This document shows positions 43,838-53,953 of a DNA stretch of 64,000 nt, one piece after another. This stretch comes from Ponticoccus litoralis. GTDB lineage: Bacteria > Pseudomonadota > Alphaproteobacteria > Rhodobacterales > Rhodobacteraceae. How positions within the stretch are numbered: the stretch's first letter is position 1; each line of letters begins with the position of its first letter. The DNA lies in the NCBI RefSeq assembly GCF_039769985.1, contig NZ_JBDNCH010000005.1, forward strand, positions 1-64,000. The letters are read 5' to 3'. Made by a program: the position numbers and the translations under genes. The notes beneath the pieces were generated by a model. It was not told where the DNA came from and did no database searches. It worked only from the letters and a program-made list of their open reading frames with translations.

Positions 43838-46778
43838 GGAGACGCTCTCCTTCAGGATCGACGAAATGGGCGCTGACAACCTCGACCTCGTGGTCGATGC
43901 CGGTCAGCGGCGAGACCAGCCGGACGGTTTCGCCCAGCCGCGTGTCGCCCGACTTGAGATAGCCGATGGCGATGGCATGCCCGAGATTGGGCGAGTAGCA
44001 GGCCGAGGTGACATAGCCCTGATCGTGCGCCGCATCGACGGGCGAGCCGCGCGTCATCAGGTGCGCCCCGGCGGGCACCGGTTTGGACGGATCGACCGGC
44101 TTGAAGCCCACCAGCTTCAGCGCGTCTTCCTCGTTCAGACCTTCGCGGCGCGACAGCACGGCGCCGATCGAGTCCTTCTTGGAAGAGACCATGCGCCCCA
44201 TCCCGAGGTTCAGCGCCGTGGTCGTGCCGTTCAGCTCGTTGCCCGCCGCGTGGCCCTTTTCGATCCGCATGACACCAAGCGCCTCGGTGCCGTAGATCAC
44301 CGCGTCGAATTCGCGTCCCTCGCGCATCAGGCGGCGGATCAGTGCGTCACCGTAGCGGGTCGGCACCGCGATCTCATAGGCCAGTTCGCCCGAGAAGGAG
44401 ATCCGGAACAGCCGGGCGCGCAGGCCGCCGCAGACGGTGATCTCGCCGCAGCCCATGTAGGGGAAGCCCTCGTTCGAGATGTCGAACTCCGGGTCGACGA
44501 CCTTTTGCAGCAGGTTGCGGGCATTGGGACCGGCAACGGAGAACTGGGCCCAGGCCTCGGTGGTGGAAATCAGCTGCACGTCCATGTCCGGGAACAGGCA
44601 TTGGCGCACGAATTCCATGTGGCGATAGACGCCCACCGCATTGGCGGTGGTGGTGGTGACGACGAAGTGATCCTCGGCCAGACGCGCGGCGGTGCCGTCG
44701 TCCATGGCGATCCCGTCCTCGCGCAGCATCAGCCCGTAGCGGGTGCGGCCCACGGCCAGCTTGGCGAAGCCGTTGCAGTAGATGCGGTTCAGGAACTCTG
44801 CCGCATCGGTGCCCTGCACGTCGATCTTGCCCAGCGTGGTGACGTCGCAGATGCCCACCGACTTGCGGGTCTGAAGCACCTCGCGGTCGACGCTTTCGCG
44901 CCAGTGCGTTTCGCCCTTGCGGGGGAACCACTGGGCGCGCAGCCAGTTGCCGACCTCGACGAAGACCGCGCCCTGTTCCTCGGCATAGACGTGGCTGGGG
45001 GTCTTGCGCACAGGGCGGAAGTCCTTGCCGCGCGACCGGCCTGCCAGCGCGCCCATGGCGACGGGCGTGTAGGGCGGGCGGTAGATCGTGGTGCCGACCT
45101 GCGGGATGCCCTTGCCGGCGATCTCGGCCATGATGGCGAGGCCACCCATGTTCGAGGTCTTGCCCTGATCGGTGGCCATGCCCAGCGTCGTGTAGCGCTT
45201 CAGGTGCTCGACAGAGACGAAGTTTTCCTGATGCGCCAGTTTCACGTCCTTGGCGGTGACGTCGTTCTGCTGGTCGACCCGGGCGCGTTTCGCGTCGCGG
45301 ACGTGCCAGAAGGGGGTGATGTTCACCGGCGCGTCCTCGGCCTGCGGCAGGTCGGGGGCGGTGGCGTTCTGTCCGAGGTCGGAGGCGATGCGCGCCGCCG
45401 CCTCGGCCCCCGAGGTCAGCGCGGCATGGGTCGAGAACAGCCCGCGTGCCGCGCCCGCGACGCTCATGCCGCCGGGCAGATCCTCGCCCGGCACGAAGGC
45501 GGCGATACCTTCATCCCAAGCGGGGCGCCCGCGCTGATGGCAGGTCAGGCCAAGGTTGGGGTTCCACCCGCCCGAGACCCCAAGCGCGCCGCAGTCGATC
45601 TGCCGCGTGCCGCCAGAGGCCAGCCGGACGGTGACGCCGGTCAGCCCGCGACGGCCTGCGGTGTCGATGATCTCGCCCTGCAGCACCTCGTAATCGGCAT
45701 GGCCCTGACCGGGCCGGGTGTCGATCACGGCGGCGATCTCGACGCCCTTCGCTTTCAGGTCGACCGCCGTGCGGTGGCCGTCGTCGTTGTTGGTGAAGAT
45801 CGCCACGCGGCGCGCGGGCGCGGCGGCCCAGCGGTTGACATAGGCGCGCAGCGCCCCCGCCAGCATGATGCCGGGGCGGTCGTTGTTTTCAAAGGCGATG
45901 GGCCGCTCGATGGCGCCCGCGGTCAGCAGGCTGCGCTTGGCGTAGATGCGCCAGAGGATCTGCCGGGGCTTGCCCGCCTGCGGCACCGCAAGGTGGTCGC
46001 TGACCCGCTCGACCGCGCCATAGATGCCATGGTCGAAGGCGCCCTGCACCGTACAGCGCGGCATCACGCGGACATTGGGCAGGGCCTGCAGCCGCGCCAC
46101 GGTTTCCGCCGCCCAGGCGTGCCCGGCCTGATCGCCAAGGGCCGTGGTCTCGGCGTTCAGCCGCCCGCCGAGGGCGAAATCCTCGTCGGCGAGGATCACC
46201 TGCAGCCCGGCGTTGCCAGCGGTCAGGGCCGCCGCCAGACCGGCGGGACCGGCGCCGACGATCAGCAGGTCGCAGTGCAGGAAGCCCTTGTCGTAGCTGT
46301 CGGGATCGTCCTGCAGGCTGAGGCTGCCCAGACCCGCCGCGCGGCGGATCATCGGCTCGTAGAGCTTTTCCCAGAAGGCGGCGGGCCACATGAAGGTCTT
46401 GTAGTAGAACCCGGCGGCAAAGAAGCTGGACAGCCGGTCGTTCACCGACATCACGTCGAAGGCCAGCGAGGGCCAGCGGTTCTGCGACTTGGCCACCAGC
46501 CCGTCGAACAGTTCTGCCGTGGTGGCGCGGGTGTTGGGTTCCTGCCGCGCGCCCTCGCGCAGTTCGACGATGGCGTTGGGTTCCTCGGAGCCCGAGGTCA
46601 GCGGGCCGCGCGGGCGGTGGTACTTGAAGCTGCGGCCCATCAGGCGCACGCCGTTGGCCAAGAGGGCCGAGGCCAGCGTGTCGCCCGCGTGGCCGGTCAT
46701 CTGGCGCCCGTCGAAGCGGAACTTGAAGGTCTGCGAACGGTCGATCAGACCGCCCTGAACTCGGTTTTCCCGGGTCAT
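43830..46778 (-). CDS. mgdC: N-methylglutamate dehydrogenase alpha subunit (SoxA-like)
   Basis: 982 aa, intact. N-terminal 2Fe-2S-ferredoxin-like segment (about 15-100), FAD/NAD Rossmann domain with LLIVGAGPAGLAAAL (about 170-185) and a second flavoprotein half, then a C-terminal aminomethyltransferase (GcvT-like) domain from about 600 (VGICDVTTLGKIDVQGTDAAEFLNRIY, MRIEKGHAAGNELNGTTT). The last domain traps the methyl carbon on tetrahydrofolate. NAD/FAD shuttle and C1 transfer site of the complex. 4-bp overlap with mgdB. Confidence 0.9.
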   Translation of the reverse strand: MTRENRVQGGLIDRSQTFKFRFDGRQMTGHAGDTLASALLANGVRLMGRSFKYHRPRGPLTSGSEEPNAIVELREGARQEPNTRATTAELFDGLVAKSQNRWPSLAFDVMSVNDRLSSFFAAGFYYKTFMWPAAFWEKLYEPMIRRAAGLGSLSLQDDPDSYDKGFLHCDLLIVGAGPAGLAAALTAGNAGLQVILADEDFALGGRLNAETTALGDQAGHAWAAETVARLQALPNVRVMPRCTVQGAFDHGIYGAVERVSDHLAVPQAGKPRQILWRIYAKRSLLTAGAIERPIAFENNDRPGIMLAGALRAYVNRWAAAPARRVAIFTNNDDGHRTAVDLKAKGVEIAAVIDTRPGQGHADYEVLQGEIIDTAGRRGLTGVTVRLASGGTRQIDCGALGVSGGWNPNLGLTCHQRGRPAWDEGIAAFVPGEDLPGGMSVAGAARGLFSTHAALTSGAEAAARIASDLGQNATAPDLPQAEDAPVNITPFWHVRDAKRARVDQQNDVTAKDVKLAHQENFVSVEHLKRYTTLGMATDQGKTSNMGGLAIMAEIAGKGIPQVGTTIYRPPYTPVAMGALAGRSRGKDFRPVRKTPSHVYAEEQGAVFVEVGNWLRAQWFPRKGETHWRESVDREVLQTRKSVGICDVTTLGKIDVQGTDAAEFLNRIYCNGFAKLAVGRTRYGLMLREDGIAMDDGTAARLAEDHFVVTTTTANAVGVYRHMEFVRQCLFPDMDVQLISTTEAWAQFSVAGPNARNLLQKVVDPEFDISNEGFPYMGCGEITVCGGLRARLFRISFSGELAYEIAVPTRYGDALIRRLMREGREFDAVIYGTEALGVMRIEKGHAAGNELNGTTTALNLGMGRMVSSKKDSIGAVLSRREGLNEEDALKLVGFKPVDPSKPVPAGAHLMTRGSPVDAAHDQGYVTSACYSPNLGHAIAIGYLKSGDTRLGETVRLVSPLTGIDHEVEVVSAHFVDPEGERLRA

Positions 46779-47061
46779 TTCGTGCGTCCTTCCCGGCGGG
46801 CCACGTCGCGGGCCAGTTCGACCGAGGCGATCTCATGCGTCAGCGTGTTGCGGGTGACGACCAGCCAAGAGCGGTCGCCCTGTTCGTGGAACCACAGCTC
46901 TCGGTGTTCGCCCGCGGGATTGTCGCGCAGGTAGCCGTAGTCGACGAATTTCTCCGGGGCGTCCTCGGCCATGCCGTCGGGCCGATGGATCAGCATGGCG
47001 TCGCCCTTGTAGACGAATTCCGAGGCGTCGCGCGGCCCGAGGAGGGGTGGTCGATGATCAT
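46775..47061 (-). CDS. mgdB: N-methylglutamate dehydrogenase delta subunit (SoxD-like), one frameshift
   Basis: About 95 aa. SoxD-like: MIIDHP, then after a missing base near 47040 LLGPRDASEFVYKGDAM, YGYLRDNPAGEHRELWFHEQGDRSWLVVTRNTLTHEI. Sarcosine oxidase SoxD binds zinc through a CxxC near the start, a histidine and a later cysteine. Here both CxxC cysteines are replaced (HPLL) and the later one is aspartate (HEQGD), so zinc is not expected. Start 12 bp after mgdA (GGAG present). Confidence 0.83.
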
Positions 47062-47073
47062 GTCCGGGTCTCC

Positions 47074-48324
47074 TCAGTGCAGGTTGGGCTGGTTGCCCAT
47101 GCCCTTTTCGTCGATCATCCGCCCACGGGCGAAACGGTCGAAGCGATAGGCCTTGGCGGTTTCATGCGGGGTGTCGGTGGCCAGCAGATGCGCATAGGCA
47201 AAGCCGCTTGCGGGCGTCGCCTTGAAGCCGCCGTAACACCAGCCGCCGTTGAAATAGAGCCCGTCGACATGGGTGCGGTCGATGATCGGAGAGCCGTCCA
47301 TCGACATGTCCATGATGCCGCCCCACATCCGCAGAAGGCGGGCGCGGCCCAGCATCGGGAAGATCGCCATGCCGCCCTCGGCCACGTCCTCGACCACCGG
47401 CAGGTTGCCGCGCTGTGCATAGGTGTTGTAGCCGTCGGGGTCGCCGCCGAAGACCAGTCCGCCCTTGTCGGACTGGCTGCAATAGAAGTGCCCGGCGCCG
47501 AAGGTGATGACCCCCGGCAGTACCGGCTTCAGCCCCTCGGAGACGAAGGCCTGCAGGACGGTGCTTTCGATGGGCAGGCGCATGCCCGCCTTCTCCATCA
47601 CCCGCGAGGACGACCCGGCCACGCAGGAGGCGACCTTCTTCGCGCCGATGTAGCCGCGCGAGGTCTCGACCCCCAGCACCCGGCCACCCTCGATGCGGAA
47701 GCCGGTGACCTCGCAGTTCTGGATGATGTCGACGCCATGGGTATCGGCGCCGCGCGCATAGCCCCAGGCCACCGCGTCGTGGCGCACGGTGCCGCCGCGA
47801 TGCTGCGCCAGCCCGCCCTTGATCGGAAAGCGCGCGTCCTCGGTGTTGAGGAAGGGGTAGCGTTCCTTGATCTGCGCGGTGCTCAGCATTTCGGCATCCG
47901 CGCCGTTCAGGATCATCGCGTTGCCGCGCCGGGTGAAGGCGTCGCGCTGCGCGTCGGAGTGGATCAGGTTCAGGATGCCGCGCTGGCTGACCATCGCGTT
48001 GTAGTTCAGCTCCCGCTCGAGCCCTTCCCAGAGCTTCAGCGAGAATTCGTAGAAGGGTTCGTTGCCGTCCAGCAGGTAGTTCGACCGGATGATGGTCGTG
48101 TTCCGGCCCACGTTGCCGCCGCCGATCCAGCCCTTTTCCAGCACCGCGATACGGGATTGCTTGAAGTGCTTGGCAAGGTAGTAGGCCGTCGCCAGCCCAT
48201 GCCCGCCGCCCCCGATGATGATGGTATCGTAGTCCGCCTTGGGCGTGGCATCCCGCCATGCGGGGCCCCAGCCGCGGTGGCCCGTCAGGGCCTCTTTGAT
48301 GACTTTCCAGCCAGAATAACGCAT
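47074..48324 (-). CDS. mgdA: N-methylglutamate dehydrogenase beta subunit (SoxB-like)
   Basis: 416 aa, intact. Flavoprotein amine-oxidase fold: IIIGGGGHGLATAYYLAKHF (FAD Rossmann motif, about 35-54), NVGRNTTIIRSNYL, and RHDAVAWGYAR (about 181-191), whose H182 corresponds to the histidine that carries covalent FMN in heterotetrameric sarcosine oxidase (position inferred, not aligned). Oxidises the N-methyl group of N-methylglutamate. First gene of mgdABCD. Confidence 0.9.
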   Translation of the reverse strand: MRYSGWKVIKEALTGHRGWGPAWRDATPKADYDTIIIGGGGHGLATAYYLAKHFKQSRIAVLEKGWIGGGNVGRNTTIIRSNYLLDGNEPFYEFSLKLWEGLERELNYNAMVSQRGILNLIHSDAQRDAFTRRGNAMILNGADAEMLSTAQIKERYPFLNTEDARFPIKGGLAQHRGGTVRHDAVAWGYARGADTHGVDIIQNCEVTGFRIEGGRVLGVETSRGYIGAKKVASCVAGSSSRVMEKAGMRLPIESTVLQAFVSEGLKPVLPGVITFGAGHFYCSQSDKGGLVFGGDPDGYNTYAQRGNLPVVEDVAEGGMAIFPMLGRARLLRMWGGIMDMSMDGSPIIDRTHVDGLYFNGGWCYGGFKATPASGFAYAHLLATDTPHETAKAYRFDRFARGRMIDEKGMGNQPNLH

Positions 48325-48676
48325 CTGATCCGACTCCTTTGCGCCCAGTATCGCCGGATCAAAAGGTTATGGAACGTCCGCTTCGGACCAAACCGGTCAC
48401 AAATCGGACTCGGGGTGCAGGTTTCCGCATTCCTTGGCGTAAGCCCCGGTTCCGCGGTGTCCGGGGCGGCTGGGGGCTGACCCTTCGGTGCAAGCCGGGA
48501 CCACGCAGGTTGCACTCCGGGCCCGCCCGCGCGTGCATGCACCGGGTGCCGGGGATGCGTCCGAGAGATCGCCATCCTGCGGGCCGTCCGCCCCGTCCGG
48601 TAACGATCAGCGCCGGGCCGGGATGTGCGGGCATCGCGGCCCCAGCCTGTCGCGTAACGGCGGCTGCGTCGGGCGG
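48325..48676. promoter_or_regulatory. Control region upstream of mgdABCD
   Basis: 352 bp. Perfect dyad GTCCG-CTT-CGGAC (48376-48388), 52 bp before the mgdA start, is the best operator candidate; AACCTTTTGATC on the minus strand is a weak AT-rich patch. The other 250 bp, up to the TetR stop, is GC-rich and shows nothing. Confidence 0.4.
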
Positions 48677-49351
48677 TCAGCGCGGGCGCACGCCGTTCAG
48701 GAAGATGCGGATCGCGCGGTCGCGGCGGGCGGCCTGCGCCTCGGGATCGCGGGGCAGGTGATCGGGGTTCAGAAGCGCCGGGATGGCATTGCCCACCACC
48801 ATGTCGACCAGCAGTTCGGCGGCGCCCTCGATCTCGGCGGGATCCAGCGCCACCTCGCCCGCCGCGACCGCGCGCTGCAGTTCGGCACACAGCAGCACCG
48901 CAACCTGCCCGGGGCCCGAGCGCGACAGGCTGCGGCCCATCTCGGGGTAGGTCCGCGCCCCGGCGATCACCGCGCGCAGCATCTCGATCACCACGGCGGG
49001 CGGCTCTTTCTGGGGGTTGAAGGTCAGAAGGATGCGCAGCCGGTCCTCCAGCGAGGCCGCCCGATCGTCCGGCCCAAGCGGGCGGAACAGCGACCGGCTC
49101 ATGCGTTCCAGACCGGCGCCCAGCAATTCCTCGCGGCTGCTGTACAGGGTGTAAAGCGTGCGCTTCGACATGCCCGCGCGGCGGGCGATCTCTTCCATGG
49201 TCACCTCGTCCGGGCCATGTTCGCGCAACAGCGCGATGGCGGAATCCAGCACCAGCGTCTCGCGCGCGGTCTGGCACATCTGCACAGGCCGTCCGCGCCT
49301 GCGCACCGTTGTCTTCGGCTCTGCCCGGGTCTCCGGTGAAACTTGCAACAT
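48677..49351 (-). CDS. TetR-family regulator of the RND efflux operon
   Basis: 224 aa. HTH at about 37-84 (VLDSAIALLREHGPDEVTMEE, IARRAGMSKRTLYTLYSSREELL), preceded by a basic arm (VRRRGRPVQM). Start 49351 with GGAGG 8 nt upstream. Divergent from the efflux adaptor gene (136 bp gap); a local repressor, responsive to a pump substrate, is the usual arrangement. Confidence 0.9.
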   Translation of the reverse strand: MLQVSPETRAEPKTTVRRRGRPVQMCQTARETLVLDSAIALLREHGPDEVTMEEIARRAGMSKRTLYTLYSSREELLGAGLERMSRSLFRPLGPDDRAASLEDRLRILLTFNPQKEPPAVVIEMLRAVIAGARTYPEMGRSLSRSGPGQVAVLLCAELQRAVAAGEVALDPAEIEGAAELLVDMVVGNAIPALLNPDHLPRDPEAQAARRDRAIRIFLNGVRPR

Positions 49352-49409
49352 CCCTGCCACCTCCACAGTAGAAACGCGGATGAAATCGACGGGGTTCCCG
49401 CGACGCACC

Positions 49410-49437
49410 TTTACAAAACCGCTCAGTTCCGTAAATG
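49410..49437 (+). promoter_or_regulatory. Promoter of the RND efflux operon
   Basis: TTTACA (49410-49415), 16 bp, TAAATG (49432-49437), about 50 bp before the adaptor start. The two boxes also form an imperfect TTTAC/GTAAA dyad, a plausible TetR operator. Confidence 0.4.
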
Positions 49438-49487
49438 CCTCATGGCAAGCACCGATGCCAGCCCAAACCGACCTTCCGGAGTCCGTG

Positions 49488-50633
49488 ATGCCCAAGTCTT
49501 CCCCCCGTTCGCTGCTGCTTGCCATTCTTCTGGCGCTGGTCGCGGTCCCGGTCCTTGCCCAGCAGGGCGGCGAGCGGCCACCGCAGCCGGTGACCGTCGT
49601 CACGCTGGAGGCCCGCGACATCACCCTGACCGCCGCCCTGCCGGGGCGGGTGGCCGCCTCTGGGGTGGCCGAGGTGCGCCCGCAGGTCAGCGGCATCGTG
49701 ATCGAGCGGCTGTTCGAAGAGGGCAAGCCGGTCAAGAACGGCGCCGCGCTGTACCAGATCGACGCCGCCACCTACGAGGCCGCCAAGGCTGCCGCCGAGG
49801 CCGGGCTGGCGCAGGCCGAGGCGCAGCTGCGCGCGGCGCAGCGCGAGGAAGAGCGCCAGAAGGAACTGCGCGAGCGCAACGTCAGCAGCCAGCAGGTGCT
49901 GGACGATGCCACCGCCGCCCGCGACGTGGCACAGGCCGCGGTGAAGGTGGCCGAGGCGCAGGTTCTGGCCTCGAGCATCGACCTTGAACGCACCACCATC
50001 CGCGCGCCCATCGCCGGGACCGTGGGTCTCAGCCAGACCACGCAGGGGGCGCTGGTGACATCCGGTCAGGCCAATGCGCTGACGGTGATCTGCCAGCTTG
50101 ACCCGGTCTATGTGGACGTGACGCAATCCGCCGCCGAGATCCTGAAATGGCGCCGCTCGGGCCAGCAGGTGGCCGAGGAAGCGGGCGCCGAGGTCTTCCT
50201 GCGCCTTGCCGACGGCGAGACCTACGAACACGCGGGCATCCTTGCCGCCGCCGAACCGCATGTGAACGAGCAGACCGGCGTGATCGTGCTGCGGCTGGAA
50301 TTCCCGAACCCCGACGAATTCCTGCTGCCCGGCATGTATGTGCAGGTCGAGATGCCGCAGGCGGTGGTCGAGGGCGCGATCCTCGCCCCGCAAGAAGGCG
50401 TGACCCGCGACCGCCGGGGCCGTCCCGTGGCCATGGTGGTCAACGCCGAGAACGTGGTCGAGACGCGCGAGCTGACCGTGCAGCGCGATCAGGGCAGCGA
50501 CTGGGTCGTGACCGACGGGCTGGCCGCCGGGGACCGGATCATCGTGGAGGGTCTGCAGAAGGTCTCTCCGGGCATGACGGTCGCCCCCGAAGAGCGCGCG
50601 CTGGCGATGAACGCCGCCACATCCGCAGACTGA
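49488..50633 (+). CDS. RND efflux periplasmic adaptor (MexA/AcrA-like)
   Basis: 381 aa. Signal peptide LLLAILLALVAVPVLAQQ with no lipobox cysteine, so probably not a lipoprotein. Biotinyl-lipoyl-like halves GRVAASGVAEVRPQVSG and IVIERLFEEGKPVKNGAALYQID, coiled-coil hairpin (about 90-165), ERTTIRAPIAGTVGLS, and the membrane-proximal VTRDRRGRPVAMVV. Couples the inner-membrane pump to an outer-membrane channel; no channel gene follows here. 22 bp before the pump gene. Confidence 0.92.
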   Translation: MPKSSPRSLLLAILLALVAVPVLAQQGGERPPQPVTVVTLEARDITLTAALPGRVAASGVAEVRPQVSGIVIERLFEEGKPVKNGAALYQIDAATYEAAKAAAEAGLAQAEAQLRAAQREEERQKELRERNVSSQQVLDDATAARDVAQAAVKVAEAQVLASSIDLERTTIRAPIAGTVGLSQTTQGALVTSGQANALTVICQLDPVYVDVTQSAAEILKWRRSGQQVAEEAGAEVFLRLADGETYEHAGILAAAEPHVNEQTGVIVLRLEFPNPDEFLLPGMYVQVEMPQAVVEGAILAPQEGVTRDRRGRPVAMVVNAENVVETRELTVQRDQGSDWVVTDGLAAGDRIIVEGLQKVSPGMTVAPEERALAMNAATSAD

Positions 50634-50655
50634 CACCCAAGGCACGGAGCACAGC

Positions 50656-53600
50656 ATGGCCCGCTTTTTCATCGACCGGCCCGTTTTCGCCTGGGTGATC
50701 TCGATCCTGATCATGGGGGTCGGGCTGCTGTCGGTCTTTACCCTGCCGGTGGCGCAATATCCGCAGATCGCCCCGCCCTCGGTCAGCATCAACGCCTCTT
50801 ATCCCGGCGCCTCTGGCCGAGACGGTGGCCAATACCGTCACCCAGATCATCGAACAGCAGATGACCGGTCTGGACGGCATGCGCTACATGTCGTCCTCCT
50901 CGACCTCGGCGGGCACGGCCAGCGTAACGCTGACCTTCGAATCCGGCGTCGACCCGGACGTGGCGCAGGTGCAGGTGCAGAACAAGCTGGCGCAGGCCAC
51001 GCCGCTGCTGCCCGAGACGGTGCAGCGGCTGGGGGTGCGGGTGCAGAAGGCCTCTTCGTCCTTCTTCATGGTCATCGGCCTGATCTCTGAAGACGGGCGG
51101 ATGGACCAGTCCGACCTCTCGGATTACCTGAACTCGAACCTCGTGGACGCCTTCAGCCGGATCGAGGGCGTCGGCGGTGCGCAGGTCTTCGGCGCGCAAT
51201 ACGCCATGCGGATCTGGCTGGACCCCAACAAGATGGCGGCGTTTGAAATGACGCCGTCCGATGTGGTGGCCGCCGTCTCGGCGCAGAACGCGCAGATTTC
51301 GGCGGGTGCCTTCGGCACGCTGCCCGCCCCCGAGGGCCAGCAGCTGAACGCCACGATCACCGCGCAGTCGCTGCTGTCGACGCCCGAGGACTTCCGCAAT
51401 ATCGTGCTGCGGTCGGAGACCGATGGCGGCCTGGTGCTGTTGCAGGACGTGGCGCGGGTGGAAATCGGGGCCGAGAACTACGCGGCCATCGCGCAGTACA
51501 ACGGCCAGCCCGCCTCGGGCATGGCGCTGAACCTCGCCACCGGTGCCAACGCGCTGGACACCGCCGAACGGGTGAAGGAGCGGATCGAGGAATACAGCGA
51601 GTTCTTCCCCGAAGGCGTGAAATACGTCATCCCCTACGACACCACACCCTTTATCGAGATCTCGATCCACGAGGTTCAGAAGACGCTTTTCGAGGCGATC
51701 GGGCTGGTATTCCTGGTCATGCTGCTGTTCCTGCAGAACCTGCGCGCCACGCTGATCCCGACGCTGGCGGTGCCGGTGGTCATCCTCGGCACCTTCGCGA
51801 TCCTGTCGATGGCGGGCTTCACCATCAACACGCTGACCATGCTGGCCATGGTTCTGGCCATCGGCCTTCTGGTCGACGACGCCATCGTGGTGGTGGAAAA
51901 CGTCGAGCGCATCATGGAGGAAGAGGGCCTCTCCCCGCGTGAGGCGACCCGCAAGAGCATGGGCCAGATCACCGGCGCCCTGATCGGCATCGCGCTGGTG
52001 CTGTCGGCGGTCTTCGTGCCCATGGCCTTCTTCGGCGGCTCGACGGGCGTGATCTACCGGCAGTTTTCCATCACCATCGTCTCGGCCATGGCGCTGTCGG
52101 TTCTGGTGGCGCTGACCCTGACGCCCGCGCTTTGCGCGACGCTGCTGAAGTCCAAGCACGCGCCGGCACGCGGCCCCGGTGCGTGGTTCAACAAGGGTTT
52201 CGACAAGCTGACCGGCGGCTATGGCGCCACCGTGGGCGCGGTGATCAAGCGGCCCTTCCGGGTGCTGATCCTCTATGCGGCCATGGGCTATGGCCTTGTC
52301 GTGCTGTTCGAGAACACCCTGACCGGCTTCCTGCCCGCCGAGGATCAGGGCATCCTGATGACCCTGATCCAGGGGCCGACCGGCGGCACGGCAGAGCGCA
52401 CCCAGCGCGTGGTCGAATCTGTCGAAGACCACTTTGCCACCGCCGAGGCCGAGAACGTCGACTCTGTCTTCGGCGTCGTGGGCTTCAGCTTCGCGGGGCA
52501 GGGGCAGAACATGGGCCTTGCCTTCGTGCGCATGAAGGACTGGAAGGAACGCCCCTCGCCCGAGCAGTCGGTGCAGGCGGTGGCGGGCCGCGCCTTCCCG
52601 GCCTTCATGGGCATCCGCGACGCACAGGTCTTCCCGATCGTGCCGCCCTCGGTGATCGAGCTTGGCAACGTCTCGGGCTTCGACTTCTACCTGCAGGCGC
52701 TTGGCGGCCAGACCCACGAGCAGCTTCTGGAGGCGCGCAACCAGTTCCTTGGGATGGCGGCGCAAAGCCCGCTGATCGGCTCGGCCCGGCCCTCGGGGCT
52801 GGAGGACGCGGCGCAGTTCAAGCTGGACATCGACTGGCGCGCGGCGGGCGCGGTGGGTGTGACGCCCGCCAATGTCGGCACCACGCTGAACATCGCCTGG
52901 GCCGGGACCTACGTGAACGACTTCAACGACAACGGCCGGATCAAGCGGGTCTATGTGCAGGGCGAGGCCGACAGCCGCGCCACGCCCTCCGACCTGCAGA
53001 AGTGGCGGGTTCGGAACGCCAGCGGCGAGCTGGTGCCCTTCGCCAACTTCACCACCGAAAGCTGGGACTACGGGCCGCAGGGCCTGACGCGCTACAACGG
53101 CATCCCCTCGATGCAGGTGCAGGGCTCTCCGGCGCCGGGCGTGTCCACCGGCGAGGCGATTGCCGAGGTCGAGCGTATCGTGGCGCAGCTGCCGCCGGGC
53201 TACGGCGTGGCCTGGACCGGCCTGTCGCTGGAAGAGCTGGATTCCGGCGGCTCGGCGGGGATGCTCTATGCCCTGTCGCTGGCGGCGATCTTCCTCTGCC
53301 TCGCGGCGCTGTACGAAAGCTGGGCGATCCCCTTCTCGGTCATGCTGGCCATGCCCATCGGCGTCCTCGGGGACCATGGGCGCGGCCTGGTGGTTCGGCT
53401 TCGAGAACGGCGTCTTCTTTCAGGTCGGCCTTCTGACGGTCATCGGCCTGACCGGCAAGAACGCCATCCTGATCGTGGAATTCGCCCGCGAACGCTTTGA
53501 GGCGGGGGAAGACCTGTACACGGCGGTGAAAGAGGCGGCCAAGCAGCGCTTCCGCCCGATCATCATGACCTCGCTGGCCTTCTCTCTGGGGGTGGTGCCG

Positions 53601-53788
53601 CTGGTGCTGTCCTCGGGCGCGGGCGCGGGCGCCCGGACGGCGGTCGGCTCTGCCGTGCTGGGCGGAACCATCACCGGCACCGTTCTGGGGGTGATCTTCG
53701 TGCCGCTGTTCTTCGTCATCGTGGCGCGGATCTTCAGCCGCAAGCGTGTCGCGGCCCAGAAGGGCGCCCCGGCCCCCGAAAGGCCTGA
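50656..53788 (+). CDS. RND efflux pump (AcrB/MexB-type), two or three frameshifts
   Basis: About 1040 aa. Start MARFFIDRPVFAWV; pore region and twelve membrane spans, including LVDDAIVVVENVERIMEEEGL with the paired aspartates of the proton relay, and GLTGKNAILIVEFA. Indels near 50815 (GCC TCT g GCC GAG) and 53368 (CTC GGG g ACC). The stop at 53786-53788 requires a further indel in the C-run just before it; without that the frame runs unnaturally on past a terminator to 54275. Proton-driven export of amphiphilic compounds. Confidence 0.88.
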
Positions 53789-53826
53789 GCGCGGACCCCG
53801 CGACGATCCTGACAAAACCAGCAGAG

Positions 53827-53848
53827 CGCCCCCCGACCCCCGGGGGCG
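53827..53848 (+). terminator. Terminator of the RND efflux operon
   Basis: CGCCCCC / GGGGGCG arms (53827-53833 and 53842-53848) followed by TTTCACGTTT. Supports the pump gene ending near 53788. Confidence 0.7.
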
Positions 53849-53921
53849 TTTCACGTTTGGGGGCCTGACAACGCGGAAACGGAACCGCCCGCCGGCATTC
53901 AGATATATTAACATAATCCTA

Positions 53922-53937
53922 ATTATGCGCAGCAAAG
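53922..53937. promoter_or_regulatory. Iron-regulator-like palindrome upstream of the siderophore receptor
   Basis: CATAAT-CCTA-ATTATG, perfect 6-bp arms in an AT-rich island (53896-53940) of otherwise GC-rich DNA, about 410 bp before the TonB receptor. Compatible with a Fur/Irr/RirA-type site, though it matches no consensus I can recall exactly. Confidence 0.45.
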
Positions 53938-53953
53938 ATTCCCCCGCATTGCC

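Noticed and set aside
43407..46934. 1175-codon open frame opposite mgdC
   Set aside because: Longest shadow in the window; it mirrors an intact 982-aa flavoprotein with clear motifs.
43286..48324. Calling soxBDAG sarcosine oxidase
   Set aside because: Same family, but zinc ligands of the delta subunit are absent and the operon lies with gmaS-mgsABC, so N-methylglutamate dehydrogenase fits better.
50789..53377. 862-codon open frame opposite the RND pump
   Set aside because: Shadow, His/Arg/Gly-rich; the pump on the plus strand is unmistakable.
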